From Stomorhina lunata (Eukaryota; Arthropoda; Insecta; Diptera; Rhiniidae): a stretch of 64,000 nt of DNA. The notes beneath the pieces are model-generated. The model searched no databases. It saw only the letters and a list, made by a program, of their open reading frames with translations, and was not told the DNA's origin. The position numbers and the translations under genes are program-made. Of this stretch, positions 47,061 through 58,474 are shown one piece after another. Numbering within the stretch: the first letter of the stretch is position 1; the number at the start of each line of letters is the position of its first letter. The stretch covers positions 31,363,632-31,427,631 of the forward strand of contig OW121740.1 of the NCBI GenBank assembly GCA_933228675.1, written 5' to 3'.

Positions 47061-48505
47061 CTGTTCAAGTAAGAAATTTTTTATAATTTTGCTATAATTT
47101 TTTTTTTTAATTTCCTGTAAAAGTAGCGTTTTTCTACTACAAATTTATTTTATAATTTCACTTAGTTATATAGATTTAACATACTGTGCGACAATTTTAG
47201 GACGAAGTACTTTTTAATTTATCAATTTCTTTTAATACCATAAAATGATAGAATATGCTTTACCTAAAACCTATATAATAAATCTTGCTAGAATTAAAAA
47301 ATGTAATTCCTTTTAATAAAAAAATTGTAAAAGTTCATCAATATTGAAATTTGCCTTGTGAAATAAAGTGAGGCTATAAAAAATTTCATAAGTAAATTAA
47401 AAATTTATTTTCAACAAATTAAAAGAAAACTTATTACTTTTAAAAAGTTTTCGAAAAAGAAGTTAAGTATTTAGAAACAATTATTTATTTGCCAGATGAC
47501 AAGATGGGTATGTAATAATAAATAAACTTATTTATGACATGAAACATTATTGAACCTGAAATCTGGGATAAAATTATAAAAAAAAGTTAAAATTATTTAT
47601 TGAAAAGTTTTTCAAAAATGTTTTACTTTCTTCTTATTTAAAAACTTTTGCAACTTAAGGGTCATTATCAATTATTTCAAAGTTTATGACACTTAAAAAT
47701 AATTATTTATCCTTCAAATTGATGGTGGATATATGTGATTCTATGATAAAATAAGATAAATAAAATTTTGAGAAAAATTTAATTTTAATACACAATTTCA
47801 AAATGCTACGGAAACATTAATCTAATAAAATTCAAGCTTAAATTGGTTCCTTAACTCAATGGACTTAACTGCTTTTGCCATAAATCCACAAATATAAAGC
47901 TTAATATTTCCCCAACATTACGAAATCTTACATAATAAGTAATAAAAATTTCATCGTCATGAAACTTATTTTATAATTATGTCAATACATCATCATCAGC
48001 ATCATCATCATTTATGTTACGATGTTGGCAGTATGATTTCCACCCCCCCTTTTTCCTTTTGCCTTTCTTCCAACAACATGCAAAAATCTGCAACAGATGT
48101 TGCTGCCAAATTCATAAACAAATTTGGCTGCTTTGTTCATGATTTCATTTTATCCTCCGGGAAATAAACCATTTATTAATAAGGTTTATTGTTTGTTGGC
48201 TTGTTTGTTTTTTCTCAACCAAAAAAAATAAAAAGTTATTTATCACAGCCAAATGGCCCAAACATCTTTTTAACTTTGGCGAATATTAAAATAAAATTAA
48301 AAATGCTTTACATTATTTACTCTTAATTTTTTTAGCAGCAAAACAGCTAAAAAAGTGTGGGGTAATATTTTAAAGAAATTATGATATATTTGAGGGACAC
48401 TTCATCACTGGCATGTGTTTCAGAATTTATTGGAATACTAAAGGGTTTCTAAGAAAATTTTTTAATTATCTAAAAACATGGATGATAGAATAAAAATTAA
48501 AGTAT
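47061..48505. other. AT-rich intergenic stretch with a short CAT microsatellite
   Basis: CATCATCATCAGCATCATCA at about 47989-48010 gives a histidine-rich small frame (47979-48167) that has no other support. Nothing else is recognised. Confidence 0.45.
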
Positions 48506-48508
48506 TTT

Positions 48509-48560
48509 TATACCCTTCACTATGGGTGATAAGGGTTTTATAATGTTTTCATTACGTTTG
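48509..48560 (+). repeat. Mini-me-like head fragment
   Basis: TATACCCTTCACTATGGGTG, 'ataagggttttataatg' and 'attacgtttg' match the first 50 bases of family A and its relatives, with no continuation into the GTCC core. Confidence 0.6.
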
Positions 48561-48689
48561 CAGTTTTTAAAAAAAGTATTCTGAAGGCGGAAAATATAAA
48601 GGTACGGCAGCCCTTACCAAAGTAACGTTTATGCCTTTATCATCTTTGATATATTAGGAAATCGAAAAACTCAATTCAGGAAATCAAAA

Positions 48690-49690
48690 AATTCAAAATT
48701 CAGTATTTTCGTTTTTCTTTCGACAAAAACTAAGTTGAGCCGGTTTTGTTTGGTACTCCCACCATAACCACGTGAAAGGTGAAAATCTGTTATTTAGATT
48801 GAGCGAGAAAAATCCACCAAAATTTACCGATCGTAGAACAAAGTTCAAAATTTTCTGAAAAAAGTCATCTAAATTGTTACTCATAATTTAAGCAAAAAGT
48901 GTTGCAGTCGTTTAGGCGTAACTTTTTAATCAAATTGCATAAAAGTGTAAGTCCAAGGCAGGTACCGCAAGGAGTTGGCGGATTTCAGACAAAATTAGAA
49001 GAGCTTTTTCTTGAATTAACTAATAGACATGTTCATCAAATTCTATTGAGAATTGCGTCTTATATATTGAGAAGAAAAAGTGAAAATTTGGGATCCAAAG
49101 CAGGTACCTCAAAGAGTCAAGTGAACTCAGACAAAACTCTTTCAATTAACAGAGGTATTCCGAATTTTCTGTTGAGAATTGCTGCTTATTCAAATAAAAA
49201 ATTATTGAAAATTAAGGCTCAAGGCAGGTACCCAAAGAGTTAACTGATTTCAAAGAAAGTAAGTAGGCCTCTTTTATAGATCAACTAATAGACGTGTCAT
49301 CTAATTCCGTTCAGAATTGTGGATTGTACATTAAGAAGAAAAATAAGTGAAAAACGGGGGTCAAAGACACGTAACCCAATTAATTAAACAATAGAAGTGT
49401 GTTGAATTTCATCAAATTCTGTTAAGAATTGCGACTTGTATATCGAGAAGAAAAATAGGTGAAAAAATGGGTTCCAAGGTAGGTACTCTCTTATATATAA
49501 AACTGAACAAGTATGAAAAATTTCATAGTTGTAGGATCACTTCTTCTATTTTTTGCACTTTTGCACTATGCGACGCCGTTCCCATCTTATTTCCTGGACA
49601 GTAGTCAGATCATACTTATATCCATTAAGAACATCCATCAATTTTATCAGAACACCACCTCTGTAAAGAGTTTGGATGTTTCACGTACTT
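48690..49690 (+). repeat. Family D repeat, copy with diverged about 115-150-bp units
   Basis: It is homologous to 34898-35300 in reverse ('ataaccacgtgaaaggtgaa', 'aaaagtgttgcagtcgttta') and then to the array at 35686: unit starts near 48950, 49089, 49208, 49357 and 49470, and the shared end 'catagttgtaggatcac' and 'aagaacatccatcaa' up to 49690. The 114-codon frame at 48899-49243 is a translation of the repeat units and not a gene. Confidence 0.8.
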
Positions 49691-49699
49691 TGCCATAGT

Positions 49700-50100
49700 C
49701 GTCAACATTAGGGGGACCGTTTTTATTGTTAATTTAAATCTTTCAATAGTAGTTGCTTTTTCAACTTACTTATAAGAGAAATCGCGGCACATGTTCGCTC
49801 ACTCCTTTATCGGGTGAAACTACGAAGAGGTCAGTGTCCACAGTTGAGATGAAGGATAGACAAAGATAAGTACGGGCTTACCAAGTAAAGACCAATCAGA
49901 ACCGATGATAAGTATCCAACATCCAATACATCACCCAGACTTGCCGTAAAAATGCAAGAAATTTTAGGATGCTCAATTTTAGGATGACTCAGCAGTTTCA
50001 AAATCACTTAGGAATTTTAGTATGATTCAGCAGTTTTAGGATTATTCAGCATTTTTAGTATGACTAAGCTGTTTTAGTTTGTCTCAGCAGTTTTTCAGGT
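49700..50100. other. Intergenic stretch ending in short imperfect repeats
   Basis: From about 49968 to 50095, TTTTAGGATGACTCAGCAG and variants recur about five times at 25-45-base intervals. The preceding 270 bases show nothing. Confidence 0.5.
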
Positions 50101-50104
50101 AAAA

Positions 50105-50995
50105 CAAACAAGAATCGGTCTAGCCCGACTATAGCATACCCTTCACTACTAAGGTCAAATATGGACTAATTTAACAAGTTTTCCTTAAATCTTAGAGACA
50201 TACATATATAGCTGTGGCTTAGTGCTAAAAGGGCCAATGTTAATATTTTGCTGTTTTGATTTAATCATTGCATTAAACTCTTTTCTTTACCCTCTTTGAT
50301 TTGGTTGCAACAGCAAATCTGGGTGATGTTACTATAAGTTTATATGAAAAATAAAAACTTTAAATCAAATTTTCTCAAAACTACTTTTTTGACATTGGCC
50401 CTTTTAGCACCAAGCCACAGATATATTACGAGTATGTGCTATTTTCAAATTTTCGAGATTTATGTCATTTCCGGCTAAGGACTTGATAAGTTAGCTATGG
50501 TCAATTGTGGATCGATTGTTACCAAATTTTGCTTATTGGTTTATATTTACAAAATATTTATATGTGCAAAGTTTTAGTAATCAAATGCATTTAGCTTTAG
50601 AGTTATAAACGTTTTTGTGCTTTTATGTGTATATATACTACTTTTAAGAATGTATCTTGTATGTGAGGTATGGTCATATATGGGCCGATTCCCACAAAAT
50701 TGAGTACACTGATTTAGGTTATAATAGACAATATTTGTGCTGATTATTATTAAAATACAACTAAATTTGTGACTTTAAAGGACCAAAAACCCTATTCCGG
50801 GAAGGCATCAATATGGGAGGTACCCGAAATAGTAATCGGATTTCGCACAAAATGTATAGGGATCGTTCTTGACCATTCTATGTCGATTGGTGTACTTAAA
50901 GGTGGGTCTCAAACCAATATTTCTCTGCGTTACAAACATCAGCACAAACCCAATATACCCATTACACCTGGTGGTGAAGGTTATAAAAACATCTT
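50105..50995 (-). repeat. Family C repeat, copy 2, split by a 209-bp element
   Basis: It starts 'aacaagaatcggtctagccc' and 'gatacccttcactactaagg'-like sequence and ends 'cctggtggtgaaggttata' near 50990, so its ends mirror those of family A. The middle matches 26958-28010. It is interrupted at 50212-50420. The frame at 50769-51074 lies in the repeat. Confidence 0.75.
50212..50420. mobile_element. 209-bp MITE nested in family C
   Basis: The ends CTGTGGCTTAGTGCTAAAAG, then GGCCAATGT, and the complement of TTGGCCCTTTTAGCACCAAG, then CCACAG, give 29-bp inverted repeats with one mismatch. The other family C copy (near 27035) lacks this segment. ATATAT lies on both sides, but the AT-rich flanks do not allow a firm target duplication. 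No superfamily could be named. Confidence 0.85.
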
Positions 50996-51490
50996 ATTTG
51001 CAAAAAACAAGAGATCCGATGATGGGTTTTTAAATTTCAGCAACACTAACATTTCATGTAAATTTGAGTTTTGAAACCTAAATATAATTAACGATTTTTA
51101 GTATCAAATGTTTTAAATATTAAGTGGAATATGTGAATGAAGTAGTGGTAACATCTGTAAGAGATTCGTTTAAAAACATGTTTCGGGTTTCGTGTTGGCA
51201 TCTCCAATAAATTTTCGATGTAGATCTTACTGTACAATTTCACCTTGGCTGTACAAAAGATCAAAACTTTTTGATCTTTTATGCAACTAACCCCAACGAA
51301 CACACAAACGTTGCAATCAGCTTTACAACCATATCAAGTTTTACCAATTGTCGCATCGTCTGTGGCTTGCTTAAGATTTGAGGTTACCTGTTGTTCGGCT
51401 CTGATTTCTTGATCTGCCGAATGACTCCATTTTAGAGCAAAGATCTTAAAGTTGGCGTTCCATATTGTAGCAATCACAAATTTTATTAGC
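50996..51490. other. Intergenic stretch, nothing recognised
   Basis: The small minus-strand frame at 51088-51303 has no domain. Composition is close to average. Confidence 0.4.
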
Positions 51491-51492
51491 TA

Positions 51493-52008
51493 CTAGCTGA
51501 TTTTACCAGGCGTTGCCCGGGTTGGCAATTAAAGTTTTTAACTTATTACTGTGTTAACACAAAAAAATTATTAAAAATTAACAATTATGAAATATTTTTA
51601 TTAATTTTTTAAATTGAATCTTTTATTAATGTATTTGCAAATTTGGTAAATATGGTAAAATTTTCTTAATGTATAATCCTAACTTGGACTAAAAAAAAAA
51701 ACATTTAGAAAGAAAAAATGTGGTCCAGCCGTTCTCAAGATATACAATTTTAAACAAAATGGGAATTTTATCCCCATTTTCCAATTCCAAGGTCACCGTT
51801 GGTCCATTTTCAAAAAAAAATCAAAAAGCGAAAAACTATCCTATAGTATGAAAATAACCACATTTAAAACTTTAAATAATTAGGTTAAATCGTTTTCATC
51901 TTATCATCCATATTCGTCATTGAGACTAAAAAAAATCCAAGCCTATTTGACCCACCGGTCACACACATACAATCAAAATTTTGGAAAAATCGGTCATCCA
52001 TATTAGTA

Positions 52009-52044
<36 letters not shown>

Positions 52045-52460
52045 CTTATTTGAGCTTTCCAAAAAAAAAAATATAACCACCGGTCACATCTTACCATTCG
52101 GTCAAAATTTCAGAAAAATCGGTCCGCTCGGTCATCTATATTTGTCATTTTTAATATATGATTCATATGGGAGGGATAACGCCCACTTGAGATTTCTGAA
52201 AAAAACCCTTGCCTATTTTAACCACCGGTCACACCTTAACATACTGTGAAAATTTCAGAAAAATCGGGCCTCTCGGTCGCCTATATTTGTCATTTTTAAT
52301 ATATGAGTTATATGAGATTTCGAAAAAAAAATAGCCTATAGTCACCACCGGCCACACAATACCACACTGTCAAAATTTCAGAAAAATCGGTCCGCTAGTT
52401 TCGGAGATCCTTCCCAACAAACAACATACAAAAAGACGCGGACATTTTTTTTAAATATAA
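51493..52460 (+). repeat. Interspersed repeat with CGTTGCCCGGG head and tandem about 120-bp units
   Basis: It begins 'actagctgattttaccaggc' then GTTGCCCGGGTTGGCAA, a head seen in widespread insect repeats of unclear class ('agctga...ggcgttgcccggg'). From about 51950, units with 'ccaccggtcacac', 'aaaatttcagaaaaatcgg' and 'cggtcatctatatttgtcat' recur about four times. A (TA)n run lies at about 52013-52041. It ends 'caacatacaaaaagacgcgg' before the next element. Confidence 0.6.
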
Positions 52461-52712
52461 AAGGCCAATGCACGCGGCAAGCGGCTGCGGGCGGCAATTA
52501 GCTGTTTTTTGATTTGTCAAATTTGAAGCGGCAATGGAAAAAAGTAGAACTTCGTTCTACTTTTCCGCGCGGCAGATTTTTTCAGTGCTGCCAGATTTAA
52601 TTATATCCTACTCTAATATTTTTTTATATAAATATTTTTGTAAACAAATGCACATTTTATGTACTGGCAACACTATGACCGCCCGCAGCCGCATGCAGCG
52701 TGTATTGGCCTT
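52461..52712. mobile_element. 252-bp GC-rich inverted-repeat element
   Basis: AAGGCCAATGCACGCGGCAA followed by GCGGCTGCGGGCGG at the left is matched in complement at the right by AAGGCCAATACACGCTGCAT followed by GCGGCTGCGGGCGG. The inverted repeats are about 34 bp with three mismatches and are far richer in GC than anything around. A perfect 11-bp hairpin (AAAAGTAGAAC / GTTCTACTTTT, loop TTC) lies at 52540-52564. It sits at the end of the preceding repeat, which may have been its target. The frame at 52534-52734 is part of the element. Confidence 0.85.
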
Positions 52713-53944
52713 GTACCTTTATAGATATAGATGACGGAAAGTTTCTCCAAACGATCTCAACAAAACATAAAAGTACCTTCATTTGAGAAGGTAGTCTCTG
52801 CATCCAAAGTTTTTAAGCAAAATAACGTACTATAATTAATAAATCGGACGGCTTACTATTAGATAGTTCGTTATCAGTCATATGTTTTATGAGACGTTTG
52901 TTTTAAGAATCGGAAATAAAGCTATAAGCTATTCTTCAATGCGTCGTATATGTTTAATTGTGTATCTTCTTGAGTAACACCGGCCATTATTTATTGAGAG
53001 TCCATTTATTTGAACCAAGGCGACTAAATAGTGGTGCTACATTTTACTGTAGAAATAAAATATCAAAGAAAATTTAAAAAAACTTTAAGTAAATCAATTT
53101 GATTCGAAGAATAGTAGATTATTACTATTTTCTAGTAAGAATAGAAGACTGTTAATTTTTCTAATTTTTCTAATTTTGACTTATGTTACTATTCCAATAA
53201 ATAAGCTCCATAACAACAAAAACTAACCAATAAAATAATTAACTTTTACATCAGCCGCAAAGTTGTGCTCTAAGAATAAGAAAAACAAACCAACTAAATT
53301 TTTTATTCCAGTCACGTGTTTACTAATGTTTTGGTGTTTTTACAAAATGTTTTCTCCTCAACACTCTTCCATTTGGTCGTTTGGTTAGGTCTTACTACCG
53401 TTTTCATGGTTTAATTTGATGTTTCACTCTTGTTGGCTCTTTGTTAGACAAAACGATAAAATTGTTGTACAAAACTATTAAACTTTGCTTCAATTTTCTT
53501 AGCTTTATTGTTATAAGAACATGAATAATAGATGTTTCTCGAAGAATTTTTTTTATTCATTTAAATAAAAAGTGTAATAACTAAAAAAATAATACAGTTT
53601 GTCTTATTAAATCTCAAAAGATTTAACTTTATTTTAGCAAAGAAGCGGAATCTTTTATTTAAACTTTAAAATGAATATTTCTTAAAATAACACTTTTGAG
53701 ATATGCTACTATTTTAGCAAATGAGTGTCTTATTTTAACTTTCTTTTGTTCTTTTTCATTATTTATAAAAACACTTGTGTTTAGATATTTAGCCTTTTTT
53801 AGTATTTAACTTAGCTTTGTTTAGTTGTCGCCTTAGGTTGTTAAAACAGTAATTTCTTATAAATTCAAACTACGTACTACATAACTGGGAAAATTTTTAT
53901 CAAAAAATAACAAAATTGTCAAGATGTAAATACTATTCAAAACG
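52713..53944. other. Intergenic stretch, nothing recognised
   Basis: Ordinary AT-rich sequence with no frame, repeat or ends that I can support. Confidence 0.4.
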
Positions 53945-55565
53945 AAAATTTTTCTTTTAAAAATTTTTCTATAGAAAATTTTGCTATTGAAAAATTTGTT
54001 ATATCAATTTTTTTTTTTTAATTTTTTCTATACAAATATTTTTATTGAAAATTTTTCTATTGAAAATTTTTCTATGGAAAATTTTTCTATAGAAAATGTT
54101 TCTGTTGAAAATTTTTTTATAAAAAATTTTTCTATAAAAATTTTTCTATTGAAAATTTTTCTATAGAAAATTTTTCTATTGAAAATTTTTCTATAGAAAA
54201 TTTTTATATTAAAATTTTTTCTATAGAAAATTTTTCTATTGAAAATTTTTCTATAGAAAATTTTTCTATTGAAAATTTTTCTATAGAAAATTTTTCTATT
54301 GAAAATTTTTCTATAGAAAATTTTTCTATTGAAAATTTTTCTATAGAAAATTTTTCTATTGAAAATTTTTCTATAGAAAATTTTTCTATTGAAAAATTTT
54401 CTGTAGAAAATTTCTCTGCTGAAAATTATTCTATAGAAAATTTTTCTATTGAAAATTTTTATATAGAAAATTTTTTATAGAAAAATTTTCAATAGAAAAT
54501 TTTTCTATTGAAATTTTTCTATCGAAAATTTTTCTATTGAAAATTTTTCTATTGAAAATTTTTCTATAGAAAATTTTTCTGTTGAAAATTTTTCTATAGA
54601 AATTTTTTCTATTGAAAATTTTTCTATAGAAATTTTTTCTATTGAAAATTTTTCTATAGAAAATTTTTCTATTGAAAATTTTTCTATAGAAAATTTTTCT
54701 ATTAAAAATTTTTCTATAGAAAATTTTCCTATTGAAAATTTTTCTATAGAAAATTTTTCTATTGAAAATTTTTCTATAGAAAATTTTTCTATTGAAAATT
54801 TTTCTATTGAAAATTTTTCTATAGAAAATTTTTCTATCGAAAATTTTTCTATCGAAAATTTTTCTATTGAAAATTTTTCTATAGAAAATTTTTCTATGGA
54901 AAATTTTTCTATAGAAAATTTTTCTATTGAAAATTTTTCTATAGAAAATTTTTCAATTGAAAATTTTTCTATAGAAAATTTTTCTATTGAAAATTTTTCT
55001 ATTGAAAATTTTTCTATAGAAAATTTTTCTATTGAAAATTTTTCTATAGAAAATTTTTCTATTGAAAATTTTTCTATAGAAAATTTTTCTATTGAAAATT
55101 TTTCTATAGAAAATTTTTCTATTGAAAATTTTTCTATAGAAAATTTTTCTATTGAAAATTTTTCTATAGAAAATTTTTCTATAGAAGATTTTTCTATTGA
55201 AAATTTTTCTATTGAAAATTTTTCTTTTGAAAATTTTTCTATTGAAAATGTTTCTACAGAAAATTTTTCTATTGAAAATGTTTCTATTGAAAATTTTTCT
55301 ATAGAAAATTTTTCTATTGAAAATTTTTCAATAGAAAATTTTTCTATTGAAAATTTTTCTATTGAAAAATTAGGAAATTTTTCTATTGACAATTTTTCTC
55401 TAGGAAATTTTTCTATTGAAAACTATAAAAAAATTTTCTTTTGGAAATTTTTCTATAGAAAATTTTTCTTTTGAAAATTTTTTTATAAAAAATGTTTCTA
55501 TAGAAGATTTTTCTTTGAAAATTTTTCTATAGAAAATTTTTCTTTTGAAAATTTTTCTTTTGAAA
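53945..55565 (+). repeat. 15-bp minisatellite array, about 105 units
   Basis: Alternating GAAAATTTTTCTATT and GAAAATTTTTCTATA units give a 15/30-bp period. ATAGAAAA faces TTTTTCTAT, so each unit again has dyad symmetry. Because the unit is a multiple of three without stops, both strands stay open: the 192-codon frame on + (IENFS repeats) and the 295-codon frame on - (IEKFS repeats) are translations of the satellite, not genes. Confidence 0.97.
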
Positions 55566-55820
55566 ATTGAAGCATAGCCGCGAATAACGTTGTAAGCGAC
55601 AAAATTGAAATTGTTCACAATTCGTAAAAAACGTTTTTAAAGTAGCAGGCAATATATGGATAATTTTTTTTTCTAATAGTATTTTGATAGCGATAAGGTG
55701 CATAATTTTGACTGATTTTGTGATTGAGCAACGTAAGAGGGTCAAGTTGACTGTAATCTGCAAAAAAACAGGTTTTGAAAAAATCGGCTTTTAAAGCGTT
55801 ATTTGCGGCTATGCTTCAAT
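55566..55820. mobile_element. 255-bp inverted-repeat element inside the 15-bp satellite
   Basis: ATTGAAGCATAGCCGCGAAT followed by AACG at the left is matched in complement at the right by ATTGAAGCATAGCCGCAAAT followed by AACG. The inverted repeats are 24 bp with one mismatch. Satellite units lie directly on both sides, so the element inserted into the array. No convincing target duplication is seen, because the flanks are repetitive. It has no coding capacity beyond the chance frames at 55400-55763. Confidence 0.85.
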
Positions 55821-56780
55821 TCTTCTATTGAAAATGTTTCTATAAAAAATGTATCTATCGAAATTTTTTCTTTTGAAAATTTTTTTCTATAGAAAATTTT
55901 TTTCAATATAGAAAGTTTTTATTTGAAAATTCTTCGATTTAAATAGATCTATAGAAAACGTGTTTATTAAAAATTTTTCTATAGAAAATTTTTTGGTGAA
56001 AATTTTTCTAAAAAGGTTTATTTTTCTTCTTCATATTTTTTCTATAGAAAATTATTCTATATAAAATTTTCTTTTGAAACTTTTTCCATTAAAAATTTTT
56101 CTATTAAAAATGTTTGTCTAGAAAGTTTTGCGATAAATAATTTTTCCAAAAACTAGTTTTCAAGAGAAAAACTTATTTTTCGAAAAATTTTCTTTGGCAA
56201 AATTTAAAAAAAAAAAAAAATTTAGATAAATTATCTATAGGAATATTTATTAAAATAGGAAAATTTTCCATTGAAAAAAATTTTTTATCAAAAAATTTTA
56301 AGTAGAAAAATTTTTTTATGGAATAATCTCCTACAAAAAAAAATGTTTATTGTAAAACCTATAGAAAAATTTTAATATAAAAAAAATTTGTATAGAAATG
56401 TTTTTATAGAAAAATTGTATATAGAAACATTTTCTATTGAAAGATTTTTTTATCCCAAAATTTTAAATAGTAAAATTTTTCTATAGAAAATTTTGCGGTA
56501 AAAAAATTTTCTATAGAAGGTTTAAAAAAAAAAGAAAAATTTTCAATAGAAATATTTTCTATACAAAAGTTTTCAATAGAAAAATTTTTTATCGTATTTT
56601 TTATAGAAAAATTTTTTGCAGAAAAATTTTTTTATCGAAAAATTTTCTATAGAAAAATTATTTTATCGAAAAATTATCTATAGAATAATTTTATTATCGA
56701 AAAATTTTTTACTGAAAGATTTTCTATAGAAAACTTTTTTTTTATCGAAAAATGGTATATAGAAAAATTTTGTTTACAAA
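55821..56780 (+). repeat. Degenerate continuation of the 15-bp satellite
   Basis: Units TATAGAAAATTTTTC and, from about 56270, more often the complementary sense TATAGAAAAATTTTTTATCG continue with heavy divergence to about 56780. The orientation of the AAAA/TTTTT bias changes near 56200. Confidence 0.85.
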
Positions 56781-57610
56781 AATTTTGTATAGAAAAATTT
56801 TTTTACCGCAAAATATTGGCCAAAAAAAATTTTGCACCAAATGCAATTTCTAAAGCTCTTCAAAATTTTTTTATATCTATAATATTGCGAATTTTTTGTG
56901 ACTTTTTTCGCACAAATCCAACAATTAGATTGATATTCGCAAAAATTGCAAAAAGTTATCACTCTACTAGACATTAATACATGCACCAAAAAATATGCTA
57001 TAAATAAGTATACTTTTTATTATATGACAATATCGATTTTTATTTTAATATGGCAACACCTCTTTTGAAATTAACTACATGAACACTTGCATATCTTGAG
57101 GCATGGATAAAACACAAAGAGTTGCCATTGAAGATTTCAAAAGAGATAGATTTTTAAATATATTTTTCACAAAACTAGAAAAATTACTGAATCTCTAACA
57201 AATTTGTAATTTTTCCATTTAAGAAATAACTTTTTATCTCGTCCAAATATTAGATATAATATTTCGAGACGTTTTTGTAATTATGAGTTGTTTTAATTTC
57301 TAGTGCGTGCCTACATCTGTTACTTATATTTAAGTCTTATTACTCCTTTGCTTCTGTAGTAATGTCTGATTTTTGCCATTCTCCTTTGTTGTATTATAAT
57401 AATTAAAGTAAATTTTGTTTCATTAAATGTTGTTTGCGTTGGAGTCGTTATTCACATCCTTTTACATAAGGGGTTTTTGTGAAGCGGTATTGTAGCTCTT
57501 CTGTACTATATTGTTGAGTTTTATTCTTGTCTTTTTATTTATTGTGTATTTTTGTTCCACTGAAGTAGACATCAAAATCTTTAGTACGTGCTAGAGTATT
57601 TTGTGTATTT
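56781..57610. other. Intergenic stretch, nothing recognised
   Basis: No features beyond chance frames. Composition moves back towards average from 57000. Confidence 0.4.
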
Positions 57611-57611
57611 T

Positions 57612-57770
57612 TTATATCCTTTACCTTGGATGATAGGGGTATTATAAGTTTGTTATTTCGTTTGTTTGTTTTACTGTTAAAACTGTGTATATGGAGTGAG
57701 TTTGCTTTGGTTGTTATATTGGGTAAAGGGTATATAAGATTCTGTGCAGTCGTATATGACTATTCTTATG
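57612..57770 (+). repeat. Mini-me-like deletion derivative
   Basis: The head 'ttataagtttgttatttcgt' (after TATATCCTTTACCTTGGATG) and the tail 'gggtaaagggtatataagat' 'tctgtgcagtcgtatatgac' of a family A/B relative lie only about 100 bases apart. The GTCC core and middle are gone. The frame at 57626-57886 starts inside it and is not credible as a gene. Confidence 0.55.
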
Positions 57771-58470
57771 ACTATATCCTTTCATATATAAATGTTGTTG
57801 TTTTTATTATTTCCTTTATGATTTCAATTTATTTTCGGGAAATTATATTCACTATCACTCATTTGTACCTAGAGAAAAATAAATAATGATGGTACTGGTG
57901 TAAAGATGCTACTCCAACATGTGTTTTAAATTAACTAAATAATGAAGAAAATTTTTTGATTTTTCTATTTGAATCTGGTAAATTATATTAAGTTAAGTAT
58001 AATAAAGATCCATTTAAAATGGTACAGATTTTTCTGAGCAATATAATGTTTATCTTGATACTCTTAAACGTTTTTTTATGACATTAAAAAGCTATACTTT
58101 TCGATTTTAGTAAAGTTTCATTATATTTACGTATGTATTTCATACAAACTTCAACTTCAAACCATTTCCAAAATATTTTTCCAAATGCATTTACAGGAGT
58201 AAGTTTCAAGTGATTTGTTGCATCTGTTGCAGCAAAAATTTCGACATTTAAAAAGTTTCCATTATTTATCACAAACATTGCTTGAAAAAGTTTTTAATAA
58301 ACCACTAAACATTAATATTTAAATGGACTTTAACATTAAGACTTGTATTGTTATTTAACAAAAATAAAATTGGTTTGTTTGTCATAAACTCCAAAAACTT
58401 AATAACATTTAGAAACGAGAGTCGAACGAAATATTTAGTTTAAATTCAATATTTTATTTATAATATTTAT
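57771..58470. other. Intergenic stretch, nothing recognised
   Basis: AT-rich. The minus-strand 64-codon frame at 58084-58278 has no recognisable domain. Confidence 0.4.
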
Positions 58471-58474
58471 ATAA

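Noticed and set aside
47979..48167. Histidine-rich small protein
   Set aside because: The histidines come from a short CAT microsatellite. No splice signals, homology or conservation can be claimed.
48899..49243. 114-codon frame with repeated 'LLRIA' phrases
   Set aside because: The phrases are the family D units read in frame. The other copy of the repeat does not keep this frame.
54505..55392. 295-codon minus-strand frame of IEKFS repeats, and the 192-codon plus-strand frame over it
   Set aside because: Both are translations of the 15-bp satellite. Period three without stops explains them, and both strands are open at once.
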